Below, piece after piece: positions 25,157 to 34,146 of a DNA stretch of 52,220 bases (the first letter of the stretch is position 1; each line of letters begins with the position of its first letter). Origin of the DNA: Verrucomicrobiota bacterium (GTDB lineage Bacteria > Verrucomicrobiota > Verrucomicrobiia > Verrucomicrobiales > DEV007). Where the stretch lies: NCBI GenBank assembly GCA_963205275.1, contig CAUJIH010000058.1, positions 1 to 52,220 on the forward strand. The letters are read 5' to 3'. The translations under genes and the position numbers were made by a program. The notes under the pieces were generated by a model. That model worked only from the letters and a program-made list of their open reading frames with translations, made no database searches and was not told the origin of the DNA.

Positions 25157-26353
25157 TCAAAATGCTGAGAGCGCTTGACGGAGGTCGGCGATCAGGTCCG
25201 ATACCGTCTCTAGGCCAACAGAGAATCGTACGAGAGAATCGGTAATTCCGACGCTGAGGCGATGGTCCTTCGGCACACTCGCATGAGTCATGGAGGCAGG
25301 ATGGCAGCAGAGTGATTCGACTCCACCGAGACTCTCGGCTTTCGGGAAAAGGGTGAGACGCTCCAGAAAATCGAGGGTCGAAGAAATGTCACGTCCAAAA
25401 TCTACTGTGACAATCCCCGATCCGCCGTTCATCTGTCGTCGTGCCAATTCATATTGTGGATGCGAGGGCAGAAAAGGATAGCGCACAGATCGAGCGTCCG
25501 TCTCCTGCTCTAGGAACTGAGCGAATGCAAGTGCGTTGGCGTTGTGTCGCTCCATTCGGACGGCCAGTGTTTTCAGGCCTCGTGAGACCAGCCAGCAATC
25601 CATGGGGCTGGGCTGCAAACCGAGAGCTTTTTGAGCGAAGATCATTTTTTCATGCCATTCGTCCGAGTTCGTACAGACAGCTCCCGCCAGCACATCGGAG
25701 TGCCCGTTTGCGTATTTTGTGAGCGAGAGCAGCGATAGATCGGCTCCCAACTCGATCGGACGTTGCACATAGCTACTGGCGAAAGTGTTGTCCACCAACA
25801 GCGCTGCTTCAGCTGCGTGTGTCGCCGAAGCGATGGCGCTGATATCGAGGATTTTTAGATTCGGATTTGTCGGGGATTCGATCCAGACGAGAGTGGGCGC
25901 ATGCTCCGCGATTCTTTCCAACGAAGCTGGGTTGGTAAAGTCTAGATACTTTACGACCACTCCGAACTTTGCGAACACTTGAGCAAAAAGGCGGAATGTA
26001 CAACCGTAGAGATTCTCCTCCGCCACCACTACGTCGCCACTGCGCAAGGTCGAGACAACGGCGGTGATCGCCGAAACTCCACTGCCAAAACAAGTGGAAA
26101 AAGCAGCGCCCTCTAGGCTCGCAACCGTTCGGTCGAGCAGACGAAAGTTGGGATTGCCCGAGCGAGTGTAATCAAAGCCCCCGGGATTTCCGTATTCGAA
26201 TGTAGAGGTAAGCCACACAGGAGGGGTGACAGCGCCCGTATCGTGAATGAAGTCACGCCCGAGCTGAATCGCACGAGTTTCAAACCCTGCAGCCGCGCTT
26301 ATAGCGGAGCTACTGCTGTTAGTCTCGTCTTCATCAGGGGCATTGATATCCAT
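25157..26353 (-). CDS. PLP-dependent trans-sulfuration enzyme (cystathionine gamma-synthase / lyase family)
   Basis: About 398 residues from the ATG at 26353, the normal length for the family; the open frame runs to 26419. AGAGGG lies about 11 bases upstream of the chosen start. It has FETRAIQLGRD, then PPVWLTSTFEYGNPGGFDYTR, the cofactor-contact region IESPTNPNLKILD, DNTFASSYVQRP and the PLP lysine in LLSLTKYANGHSDVLAGAV (about K213 of the short form). It could be cystathionine gamma-synthase, gamma-lyase or a homoserine sulfhydrylase; sequence motifs alone do not separate these. It is followed after 22 bases by the longer relative, so the pair probably works in one methionine/cysteine pathway. 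Confidence 0.87.
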   Translation of the reverse strand: MDINAPDEDETNSSSSAISAAAGFETRAIQLGRDFIHDTGAVTPPVWLTSTFEYGNPGGFDYTRSGNPNFRLLDRTVASLEGAAFSTCFGSGVSAITAVVSTLRSGDVVVAEENLYGCTFRLFAQVFAKFGVVVKYLDFTNPASLERIAEHAPTLVWIESPTNPNLKILDISAIASATHAAEAALLVDNTFASSYVQRPIELGADLSLLSLTKYANGHSDVLAGAVCTNSDEWHEKMIFAQKALGLQPSPMDCWLVSRGLKTLAVRMERHNANALAFAQFLEQETDARSVRYPFLPSHPQYELARRQMNGGSGIVTVDFGRDISSTLDFLERLTLFPKAESLGGVESLCCHPASMTHASVPKDHRLSVGITDSLVRFSVGLETVSDLIADLRQALSAF

Positions 26354-26426
26354 CCCGAAATCAACCCTCTGAGGCGACAGAGTCAACCGTCTTGCGTGCG
26401 ATCTGACACGATCTTCCAACGATTTT

Positions 26427-27719
26427 TCAGAAACGGTAGTTCAGCTCTATCGAGAACCGGGTAGCATCCGGTAGCCGATCGATGATCGCATTCGCCGTGT
26501 AATCGTCTCCATTTGACTCGAAATAGGCGAGCTTGGCGATGGCGGTGAAGTTGTCGTCGAACTTTTTCGTAAGAACTGAGTCATATTCCCATCCGTAGCC
26601 AGAGGAAATTTCATCGTCACCCATGATGTGGAATACATTCATCCATTGAATTCCCCAAAAGAGCGGGATGGTGTGGGAGAGATACGTATCCGTCAGGCCG
26701 TTGTGGGCACCCGATACACGTGCGGCGTCGGTCACATCCGCGAAGCCGTTCATCGTATGGACGGTGGCAAGCGGAGTTTTAAATCCGGCGGCGAGGTGTT
26801 CCAGTCCGAGACTCAGTGATCCCATCTCGTTCAGGTTTTTCGTAATGATTCCGTGCGCGTAGAAAGCGTCGTCATTCGCAGCAACTCCGGCCTGATCTTG
26901 CCACGCCATTTCTCCGTAGAGAGTCAGACCCAGCAAGTCGCCTTTGGCACTGAGTCCGAAGGTGTCGTTGTCCCAGGCAGGATAGTCGGGGAAGTCCATG
27001 ATGTAGGCGTAGCCTCCGAGTGTTATCCCGGGCGCCCCGGTGTATGACGCATTGAGCAGATTGACTCGGGCATCGATATCTTGGACGTTGGAAAAGCCAG
27101 GAGCTAAGGGGGCATCCGCATCCGAACCGAAAATCCGATTGACTTGGCCGACGTAGGCGTACTGAAGAGTCAGTTCATCAAGCGATTTGTTCACGAAGGA
27201 GAGGGCATCGTATGTCTGTTCATTCTGACGCCAGCCGACATTACCTACGAAGGCGGCATTGTCGTAAATGATTCGCTGACGACCAGCACGGAAGACCGTG
27301 TCGAAGTTCTTATACTGAAGATAGGCCTGATTGAGCTCGACTGTCTGCGGATCGGCGATCAGTGAGCGAGTCGGCTTAAAAGGAAAGGCACCCGGTGCCC
27401 CACCATGGTAATCATCGCCGAGCGCCTGTAGGAACTCTCCTTCGACGAGTGCGCTCAAGCCTTTCCAGCCCTTGGTCTCGAATCCCACTCGCTCGCGCAC
27501 CGTCCAAGCATTTGAGTCATCAAAGCCTTCCAAATCGGCGAATTCATAGCGCAGACGAAGATCGATCAGCGGAATGATCCAAGGTTCCGAAGGTTCAGTG
27601 CTGATCGCTGATTTCGGATCGAGAGTCGTATCGGATGGTCCCGCAAATGCATTATCCGTCGTTACGACGATAAGGGTGGAAAGAATGCAGAAGGAAAAAT
27701 AGCGAAAGGAGTCTTTCAT
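26427..27719 (-). CDS. Outer-membrane beta-barrel porin, alginate-export-like
   Basis: The product has 430 residues. A signal peptide is followed by a linker and then by alternating hydrophobic/polar strands typical of a 16-18-stranded barrel. Examples are LIDLRLRYEFADLEGFDD, NQAYLQYKNFDTVFRAGRQR and TRFSIELNYRF. The chain ends in phenylalanine, the usual signal for barrel assembly by the Bam machinery. RAGRQRIIYDNAAFVGNVGWR resembles the alginate-export / OprD-like porin families common in this phylum. It is probably a channel for organic solutes, perhaps induced with other exported enzymes nearby. It lies upstream of the trans-sulfuration genes with 73 bases between, and may share a transcript with them. 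Confidence 0.82.
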   Translation of the reverse strand: MKDSFRYFSFCILSTLIVVTTDNAFAGPSDTTLDPKSAISTEPSEPWIIPLIDLRLRYEFADLEGFDDSNAWTVRERVGFETKGWKGLSALVEGEFLQALGDDYHGGAPGAFPFKPTRSLIADPQTVELNQAYLQYKNFDTVFRAGRQRIIYDNAAFVGNVGWRQNEQTYDALSFVNKSLDELTLQYAYVGQVNRIFGSDADAPLAPGFSNVQDIDARVNLLNASYTGAPGITLGGYAYIMDFPDYPAWDNDTFGLSAKGDLLGLTLYGEMAWQDQAGVAANDDAFYAHGIITKNLNEMGSLSLGLEHLAAGFKTPLATVHTMNGFADVTDAARVSGAHNGLTDTYLSHTIPLFWGIQWMNVFHIMGDDEISSGYGWEYDSVLTKKFDDNFTAIAKLAYFESNGDDYTANAIIDRLPDATRFSIELNYRF

Positions 27720-27955
27720 GTGAGTGAAGCTGTGGGAAGAGATTCTCTATCCAAATTGTCATATTGGACTCGAGTATCGAGGTACAATACGAGTCGGAAT
27801 ATGTGTTCGGATGCCTCAATTACGCAAGAAACTTCCGTAGATAATTTTCGTCGGTCAAGCTTCGCTGGGAGTCCACTGACATAGAATTCTCACAAAAGAC
27901 CATGAGGTTTTGTCGAATCCCGCCAGAGCAATATTTCCCTAGGTAGGAGATTGCT

Positions 27956-30900
27956 TCAGAATCGTATTCGCGAGGATATTCCTGGCTTGGTTGCTTGGAT
28001 ATTCCACTGGAAGGGAATCACCCGAAAGCGATACGTTCCCTTTTTCTTCAGATTTGAAAGAGGCAAACTACGAGGATAAGTAGGCACATTACGAATCTGC
28101 CGCCATCCTTTAGATTTTGGATATTGTCCTTGAATCTGATATTTCGTTTCGTAACCACTCGATGACCAACTCAGACGAGCGCGTAGCTTCCCAGCGCGGG
28201 AAACGCTAACACGAGGCGACTTTGAGTAGTCAGTGAATCGAAGATTTAGAGAATAGTCGCCTCTCGCGCCATTCTTGCCATCCAAGGCGATATAGTAAGT
28301 AGTCTTAGCGCGAGTTCGGAAGGTTACGCGACTCGCTCGATTCAATGCGCCCGCAATATTGTCATTGGAGGCGACTCTCTTCAGATTGGTGAGAGAACTT
28401 CCGGTATATACTGCTAGAACTGTGTCGAAATCGCTATATTCAGTATCGACGGTAAGAGTTCCGTTCGCAGGAGCCGTCCAGTTCGCCCACACTGAGTGAC
28501 CGCCGATCGCTCCGGCATGGCGGGGTTCATTCGGCTCGTTGGTTGCAGCGAAGTTGTAACCTGTGAGCGAATTACGTGACTTGCCCGATAGTGGGATACT
28601 TCGTGCGAAATCGTCATTTCCTACAGACGCAGCGGAAATGCCGTAATGCCCTGGATCAGATCCGATTAAATCGCTGACACCCTTAGATGAGGCATTTCTA
28701 GCGCGTACCCAATAGTAGTGTTTACCCGAGCTAGCCTCGGCATCGTAGAAGAATGTTGATGTGGTAGTGCTGACTAGGGACGCCGTATTTCGGTTGTTCG
28801 TTGCGGAGCGATACACGTCATAGTGGCTAGCTCCTGAGACACTGTTCCACGAGATATAGATCCGATCTCGATATTCTCCGTCGGAGGCCGAGAGACCAGT
28901 GGGGGATCCGATCTTCGCTCCGGGCGCGCTGACAGTGAGACTCACAGGAATCGTAGCAGGGGAGCCAATGGCATCAGGAGCTGTTACGGTAATTGCAGCA
29001 GTGTAAGTGCCCGGTGCGAGAGCGCCGGAATTGTAGCGAACTGAAATATTTGCGTTCCCGACGCCAACGATAGAACCTCTCTCAGGAGAGACGCTTAGCC
29101 ACGATGCGTTCGCCTCGACCACATAGTTGACCGTCGTTTCCTTTCCCTGCTTTGCGATTTTAAAACTCTGTGTTCCGCCATTGGTTCCCTCGTTTAATGA
29201 TTGTGTGAGCGATGTAGGCGTGAGCGAGATGATGGAAACCGGTGCTGTGTATGTCCCGTTGATCCAGTATTGTCCAATGCTTCCGTAACCGCTGGTATCA
29301 TATGGAAAAGGTGGGTTTCCGGAAGGCTTCGGAAGACCTATTCCACTAATTCTTAGGAAGTAATTTCCCGCAGTTAAATTGCTTGAGAAGCTCACTGTGG
29401 GCGAATTCGTTGTCGATTCTCCGCTGAGAATTACACTTCCCGCTTGATTTAAAATCTCCGCCTTTAGATTGAGATTCGGTCGAAGAGGAAGTGGATTAAT
29501 CGTCATGTTCAAGGGGCCGCTTCCCGCTTTGAAGCTCATTACGTCGATATCTGAACTCTTTTCAATCACTCCTGAATCCGCAACGGTTCGAACACCTGTG
29601 ATCGTTTGCGCTATTTCGATTGGACGGGCACCAACAAATGTATTGGACTTATCGTCAGCACGATAGCCGAAGTTATTTTTTGTCGTAAGAATCGAGAGAT
29701 CGTCCTCTGTATTGCTCGCATTTAGATATTCTCCTTTGCTCCACTGGGTATAGGTCGAAATGTACCCGGTCCCCATGATGGGTCCCCAACTCACTGGGGT
29801 AGTCACCCCGTCGTAATATTCTTCATCCGGGAGCAGTCCGTCGTGATGCAATCCCATCGTATGCCCAATCTCATGAGAAGCAGCGGCGGAGGTGCCAGTT
29901 ATTTTATTGCCAATGTTGTTCTCGAAGACCCAACAGGGAGTGTCCCCAGAAGATGTGAATGTGTCCGTGTAAGCAACCCCTCCTACGTCATCTCGATACC
30001 AGTCGTCGGTCGGTGTGATAATCACTCGAATGCGACTATCCTCTGATGCACGATTAAAGCGAGTCTCATCAGTCGTGACGCTTACATCAAAGGGGCTGTA
30101 ATCTTCAGCGACAATCTCGCAAACTCGCTGCATTTCTGCTGTGGACAGGCTGCTTGCGGCTGCTGTAATCGTTGGGGTGTTATTTGCAGTATTCCACAGA
30201 GTTCCAGTAACGATTTGTCCATCAAAGTCCAAATAGATTACAGCACGAGCTGAAGGGCGACTGTCAAAAGTAGGGGTGGGTGCAGCCAGCGGACCAGAGG
30301 GAGGCCCAGATGTCGGATTCCCTGGTCCAGTCGGAATTCCGAGAGGATCGTTCGCATTTCTCGCTTGGGATCCATTTTCACCAGCCCCGGAAACCGACGG
30401 CAAGCCACCACCGCTCTCTGGGGTTGCACCTTTCGGAGCGCATATTATGTCGCTGTAGGGAATTTGAGCGATCAGAAGAGACCCGTCAGTCTGGGGCGTT
30501 AGTTGATGGGCGAGCGTAGAATCTCTGTGAGTGATATAGCCACCGTAGTGTCCCTGGCTATAACGCTCTAAGTGCAGCGTAGATGTTTTATTTGTCGCCG
30601 CGAGGGCTTTCACGTTTGTGTCGATCTGCGACATGATCCAGTCGACTTTACCGACGAATACGAACGCGTCAGAAAAGGGAATTTCGATCTCATCCCCCTT
30701 TGTACGATTAAAAAAGGATTCCAGAAAATCAGGCTGAGAAATTCGAAGTTGTGGAGGGTGATTCGGGTCTGATTCGGTTGACGTGGTTCGAGTCAGATCA
30801 AGCGAGGGAGGGAGAGCTGCCGTGGGAATGGCTTTGAAAGAAGCCGTCGATTGATCTTTTTCATTTGTGAGCGTATCGCTCGACAGGGTGACGGCCGAGT

Positions 30901-31084
30901 CATCGGTGTTGCCCTCAACGGAAGCTGAAAGAGTCGCTCTGGTATCCCTGCCGCTCCTCTTACCATCGGGGTACGTCGAATCTATTGATTCTAAATGATT
31001 CAGGATGGCGGCAAGGAGGCTTGAGAAAGCGATTATACCGATGAAAAAATAATACATCGGTTTTAATTTTGACGTCTTTTGCAT
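27956..31084 (-). CDS. Large exported metzincin metalloprotease with beta-sandwich and Fn3-like modules
   Basis: The product has 1042 residues. An N-terminal hydrophobic segment (residues 10-28) serves as signal or anchor. A propeptide-like region and a glycine/proline-rich linker follow (about 220-270). The protease domain has the metzincin zinc site HEIGHTMGLHH at 404-414 (HExxHxxGxxH) and a likely Met-turn in GPIMGTG near 437. Downstream come a PPC-like section with SGPLNMTINPLPLRPNLNLK, a BACON/Ig-like module around ASWLSVSPERGSIV, an Fn3 module (YRDRIYISWNSVSGASHYDVY), another PPC-like part (WANWTAPANGTLTVDTEYSD) and a final Fn3-like repeat. It is probably a secreted or cell-surface protease that binds insoluble protein or polysaccharide. 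No gene is close enough upstream to share a promoter. Confidence 0.85.
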   Translation of the reverse strand: MQKTSKLKPMYYFFIGIIAFSSLLAAILNHLESIDSTYPDGKRSGRDTRATLSASVEGNTDDSAVTLSSDTLTNEKDQSTASFKAIPTAALPPSLDLTRTTSTESDPNHPPQLRISQPDFLESFFNRTKGDEIEIPFSDAFVFVGKVDWIMSQIDTNVKALAATNKTSTLHLERYSQGHYGGYITHRDSTLAHQLTPQTDGSLLIAQIPYSDIICAPKGATPESGGGLPSVSGAGENGSQARNANDPLGIPTGPGNPTSGPPSGPLAAPTPTFDSRPSARAVIYLDFDGQIVTGTLWNTANNTPTITAAASSLSTAEMQRVCEIVAEDYSPFDVSVTTDETRFNRASEDSRIRVIITPTDDWYRDDVGGVAYTDTFTSSGDTPCWVFENNIGNKITGTSAAASHEIGHTMGLHHDGLLPDEEYYDGVTTPVSWGPIMGTGYISTYTQWSKGEYLNASNTEDDLSILTTKNNFGYRADDKSNTFVGARPIEIAQTITGVRTVADSGVIEKSSDIDVMSFKAGSGPLNMTINPLPLRPNLNLKAEILNQAGSVILSGESTTNSPTVSFSSNLTAGNYFLRISGIGLPKPSGNPPFPYDTSGYGSIGQYWINGTYTAPVSIISLTPTSLTQSLNEGTNGGTQSFKIAKQGKETTVNYVVEANASWLSVSPERGSIVGVGNANISVRYNSGALAPGTYTAAITVTAPDAIGSPATIPVSLTVSAPGAKIGSPTGLSASDGEYRDRIYISWNSVSGASHYDVYRSATNNRNTASLVSTTTSTFFYDAEASSGKHYYWVRARNASSKGVSDLIGSDPGHYGISAASVGNDDFARSIPLSGKSRNSLTGYNFAATNEPNEPRHAGAIGGHSVWANWTAPANGTLTVDTEYSDFDTVLAVYTGSSLTNLKRVASNDNIAGALNRASRVTFRTRAKTTYYIALDGKNGARGDYSLNLRFTDYSKSPRVSVSRAGKLRARLSWSSSGYETKYQIQGQYPKSKGWRQIRNVPTYPRSLPLSNLKKKGTYRFRVIPFQWNIQATKPGISSRIRF

Positions 31085-31471
31085 TTCAATTCATTGTTCT
31101 ATCCACCCGTGCACTGGATTGCAAGGAATTTCTTGATGGAAGGGGAATCTCGGATGCGCCGTATCGTGATGCGTCGGTTTCGTAATAATTGCAATAATGT
31201 AATAAGCCATCTCAAGGAACTCCCATGGACTAGAAAGATGGGTTTAAATGAGAATTCTCGTAATTGAAATTCCTGCGTAGTTATCGGGATGCTCTCGGAG
31301 AGAGGAAGGGAGCGGAAAAAATTACACTGATCGCGCCATAGCGTGAGTAGGGAGAATCTCCTACGATGACCCGTGTTTCTGCTTCATGGGCTCGAATGAA
31401 AGGGGTCTTTTGCGAAACATTCCTTATCAAAACAGGCTCACCTTACCCTTAGTATTATCACTTGAGGCTCC
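31085..31471. other. Intergenic region between divergent protease and phospholipase genes
   Basis: This stretch of 387 bases separates two divergent genes and should hold their promoters. It is AT-richer than the flanking coding DNA. The short frames at 31079-31267 and 31386-31619 show no protein family features. I see no tRNA-like structure or strong inverted repeat. GAGG four bases before the ATG at 31472 could be the ribosome-binding site of the phospholipase gene. Confidence 0.4.
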
Positions 31472-34075
31472 ATGGATACTCGTCGCGAATTTGTTAAAAA
31501 GGCTATGCTTCTCTCCGGTGTCTTCGGATGGGAAGGATTTTTTCCTGAATCCATCGCTCGCGCCGCTGCGATTGATCCTGCCCCAGGGAGCACGTATGCG
31601 GATGCGGAGCATATTGTGATCCTCATGCAGGAGAATCGTTCTTTCGATCACTGCTTTGGGACACTCAAAGGTGTGCGCGGATTTAATGATCCTCGTTACG
31701 TTCGGCTGCCGAACGGGAATCCCGTCTGGCTCCAATCGAGTGCTGAAGGTCAGACCTACGTGCCCTTCCGCTTCGATATTCATGGCACGAATATCACCTG
31801 GATGGGATCGACTCCGCACGGACGCCACGATCAAGTCGATGCCAACAACGAAGGGAAATATGACCGATGGATTGATGCGAAGCGGGTCAAGCGCAAGGGA
31901 GCCGAAGACATGCCGATGACCATGGGTTACTACACCCGTGAAGATGTTCCCTTTAACTACGCTCTGGCCGATGCTTTCACGATTTGCGATCAGAATCACT
32001 GTTCCGTCATGTCCAGCACTTGGCCGAATCGAAACTATCTCTGGAGCGGCACCATTCGCGAAGAGCCTAACATTGATGCCAAGGCCTACGCCCGGAACAG
32101 CATCCCATGGGGTGAGGCGAGATGGACTACCTTCCCTGAACTGCTGGAGAAGCACGGGGTTTCCTGGCGAGTGTATCAGAATGAAATTACGACTGTCGGG
32201 GGATTTGTCGGAGCCGAGCGAGGATGGCTGTCGAATTTCGGGTGTAATCCTCTCGAGTATCAAGCCCAGTTTAATGTGCGTTTCTCAGAGAACTATGTCT
32301 CTGGTCTGAGTCGAACGGTGGATACTCTGAAGACTGAGATCGCCGAGTTGGAGCAGGCGCTGGAGAGGCCGCTACCGCCGCCGGGAGACACTCCTCAATC
32401 CAAATCTGCCCATGATCGTGCAAAGAAGGCACAGGCTAAGGCCAAAGCGGCTCTCGCGAAAAAGAAGGAAGTGCTGGCAGGAAAAGAGGCAGAGAAAGAA
32501 CAATGGACTCCGGAAGCCTTTGCCAAGCTATCAGAGAGAGATCGCAACCTGTTTGAAAAGGCCTTTGTGATCAATAAGGACGATCCTGATTTTCGTTCTC
32601 TGGTGACGCTGAGTTATGAGTCCGACGGTCAAAAGCGTGAAGTGCAGATTCCGAAAGGAGATATTTTTCATCAGTTTCGTAAAGATGTGAGCGACGGGAA
32701 ACTTCCATCGGTGTCTTGGATTGTTGGGCCGGGGAACTTCTCGGATCACCCATCCTCCCCTTGGTATGGAAGTTGGTATGTCTCTGAGGTAATCGACATC
32801 CTGACCAAGAATCCAGAAGTCTGGAAGAAAACGGTCTTTATTCTCACCTACGATGAGAACGACGGCTATTTTGATCACATTCCGCCGTATGTCGCTCCCG
32901 ATCCCAAGCGTCCGGAGACGGGCAAGTGCTCGCCGGGGATCGATTCTGGAGCCGAGTATATCCGGATCGAGAACGAGATTCGGGATGGACTCCCCGAGAA
33001 ATCAGCTCGCAGCGGTGGCATCGGTCTAGGCTATCGGGTTCCGATGATCATTGCCTCACCTTGGTCGAGAGGTGGGCGCGTGTGTTCCCAGGTTTTTGAT
33101 CACACTTCAGTGATTCGCTTTGTTCAGGACTGGCTGGAAAAGAGCAAGGGAAAACAAGTGAAAGGCGATCATATTACGCCATGGCGGAAAACGGTCTGTG
33201 GCGATCTGACAGCGGCCTTCCGTCCCTTCGATCCTGAAGGCAGCACGCAGCTTTCACCGCTGGAGAGAGAACCTTTCATCAAAGGCATCTACGACGCTCA
33301 GTTCAAGCCGATCCCGACCAACTGGCAGTCGCTGACTCGGGAGCAGATCACAGAGACTTCGAAAGACCCGCTCGGATCGCCTCTTCTTCCGAAGCAGGAG
33401 CCGGGTGTTAAGCCGTCGTGTGCGCTGCCGTATCAGCTCTATGGAGATGTTCGACTCAGCAAGGATGAAAAAAATCTGACACTGCAGATGGAAGCGCGGA
33501 ATGAAATCTTCGGCGACCGATCTGCTGGATCGCCTTTCAATCTGTATCTACCGGGGAAGCATCCGGTCTCGGCTCCGGATGGAAAGGGGACGATCCAGGA
33601 TTATGTCGGCAGTCGGACATATGCTGTCGTCGCTGGAGGCAAGTTGGAGGACAGCTTTCCCCTCAGCTACTTCGAGAATGGCCGCTATCATCTGCGACTC
33701 CACGGACCGAATGGGTTCTATCGCGAGCATCAGGGAGGAGAGGACGATCCGAAACTGAGGATTCAATGCGATTATCAGCGCGTGAAAGGTGCTCTGAGCA
33801 AGGCGACAGGCCACGTCGTGCTGAATCTGGAGAATACTTCTTCCGAGGCAGTGGAGATCACCATCGCCGATCAGTCCTATGGGGCTGCGCCGATCACTCG
33901 ATCTCTCGTCGCCGGGGAGAAGGCGAGCTTGATCGTCGATACCAGTGCGGTTCAGGGATGGTATGATTTCACCCTATCGGTCAAAGGCTTTGATCGCTTC
34001 GCTCGAAGGTTCTCTGGGCGCGTGGAAACTGGGGCTGACAGCATCAGTGATCCCCTCATGGGGCGTGTTGTTTGA
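31472..34075 (+). CDS. Phosphocholine-specific phospholipase C family enzyme with coiled-coil insert
   Basis: The product has 867 residues. The start MDTRREFVKKAMLLSGVFGW is a Tat-type leader. The phosphoesterase domain shows MQENRSFDHCFGTLKGVRGF (residues 52-71), WPNRNYLWSG, GNFSDHPSS near 421-429 and the metal-binding TYDENDGYFDHI near 459-470, all typical of the PLC-N family that releases diacylglycerol and phosphocholine. Two C-terminal DUF756-like beta modules follow (SPFNLYLPG and VLNLENTSSEAVEITI regions). Unusually, residues of about 280-345 form a charged coiled coil rich in alanine and lysine (RAKKAQAKAKAALAKKKEV) inserted in the catalytic domain. It should act on lipids outside the cell. 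No accessory chaperone gene is adjacent. Confidence 0.88.
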   Translation: MDTRREFVKKAMLLSGVFGWEGFFPESIARAAAIDPAPGSTYADAEHIVILMQENRSFDHCFGTLKGVRGFNDPRYVRLPNGNPVWLQSSAEGQTYVPFRFDIHGTNITWMGSTPHGRHDQVDANNEGKYDRWIDAKRVKRKGAEDMPMTMGYYTREDVPFNYALADAFTICDQNHCSVMSSTWPNRNYLWSGTIREEPNIDAKAYARNSIPWGEARWTTFPELLEKHGVSWRVYQNEITTVGGFVGAERGWLSNFGCNPLEYQAQFNVRFSENYVSGLSRTVDTLKTEIAELEQALERPLPPPGDTPQSKSAHDRAKKAQAKAKAALAKKKEVLAGKEAEKEQWTPEAFAKLSERDRNLFEKAFVINKDDPDFRSLVTLSYESDGQKREVQIPKGDIFHQFRKDVSDGKLPSVSWIVGPGNFSDHPSSPWYGSWYVSEVIDILTKNPEVWKKTVFILTYDENDGYFDHIPPYVAPDPKRPETGKCSPGIDSGAEYIRIENEIRDGLPEKSARSGGIGLGYRVPMIIASPWSRGGRVCSQVFDHTSVIRFVQDWLEKSKGKQVKGDHITPWRKTVCGDLTAAFRPFDPEGSTQLSPLEREPFIKGIYDAQFKPIPTNWQSLTREQITETSKDPLGSPLLPKQEPGVKPSCALPYQLYGDVRLSKDEKNLTLQMEARNEIFGDRSAGSPFNLYLPGKHPVSAPDGKGTIQDYVGSRTYAVVAGGKLEDSFPLSYFENGRYHLRLHGPNGFYREHQGGEDDPKLRIQCDYQRVKGALSKATGHVVLNLENTSSEAVEITIADQSYGAAPITRSLVAGEKASLIVDTSAVQGWYDFTLSVKGFDRFARRFSGRVETGADSISDPLMGRVV

Positions 34076-34090
34076 GATGACGCACTGCGT

Positions 34091-34141
34091 GCGCGGTGCC
34101 TTCCCGCGCGGATTGCGAGTCTTCGGACGAGTGATCCGAGG
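34091..34141. terminator. Paired hairpins between convergent genes, possible terminator
   Basis: The gap between the phospholipase gene (plus) and the next gene (minus) contains two hairpins. The first is GCGCGG at 34091-34096 with CCGCGC at 34104-34109 (loop of 7). The second pairs 34121-34127 with 34135-34141, with one GU wobble and a loop of 7. Neither is followed by a T run, so intrinsic termination is uncertain, but the position between convergent stops suits it. Confidence 0.35.
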
Positions 34142-34146
34142 GGGCC

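Noticed and set aside
26354..26426. Possible SAM-type riboswitch upstream of the trans-sulfuration genes
   Set aside because: The gap is only 73 bases, follows a porin gene directly, and shows none of the conserved elements of SAM riboswitches.
27893..27912. Possible hairpin CAAAA...TTTTG downstream of the metzincin gene
   Set aside because: The stem has a bulge and is not followed by a T run in the transcript direction, so it is too weak to call a terminator.
31427..32263. Open frame of 278 codons on the minus strand
   Set aside because: It is antisense to the phospholipase C leader and catalytic domain and has no recognisable features.
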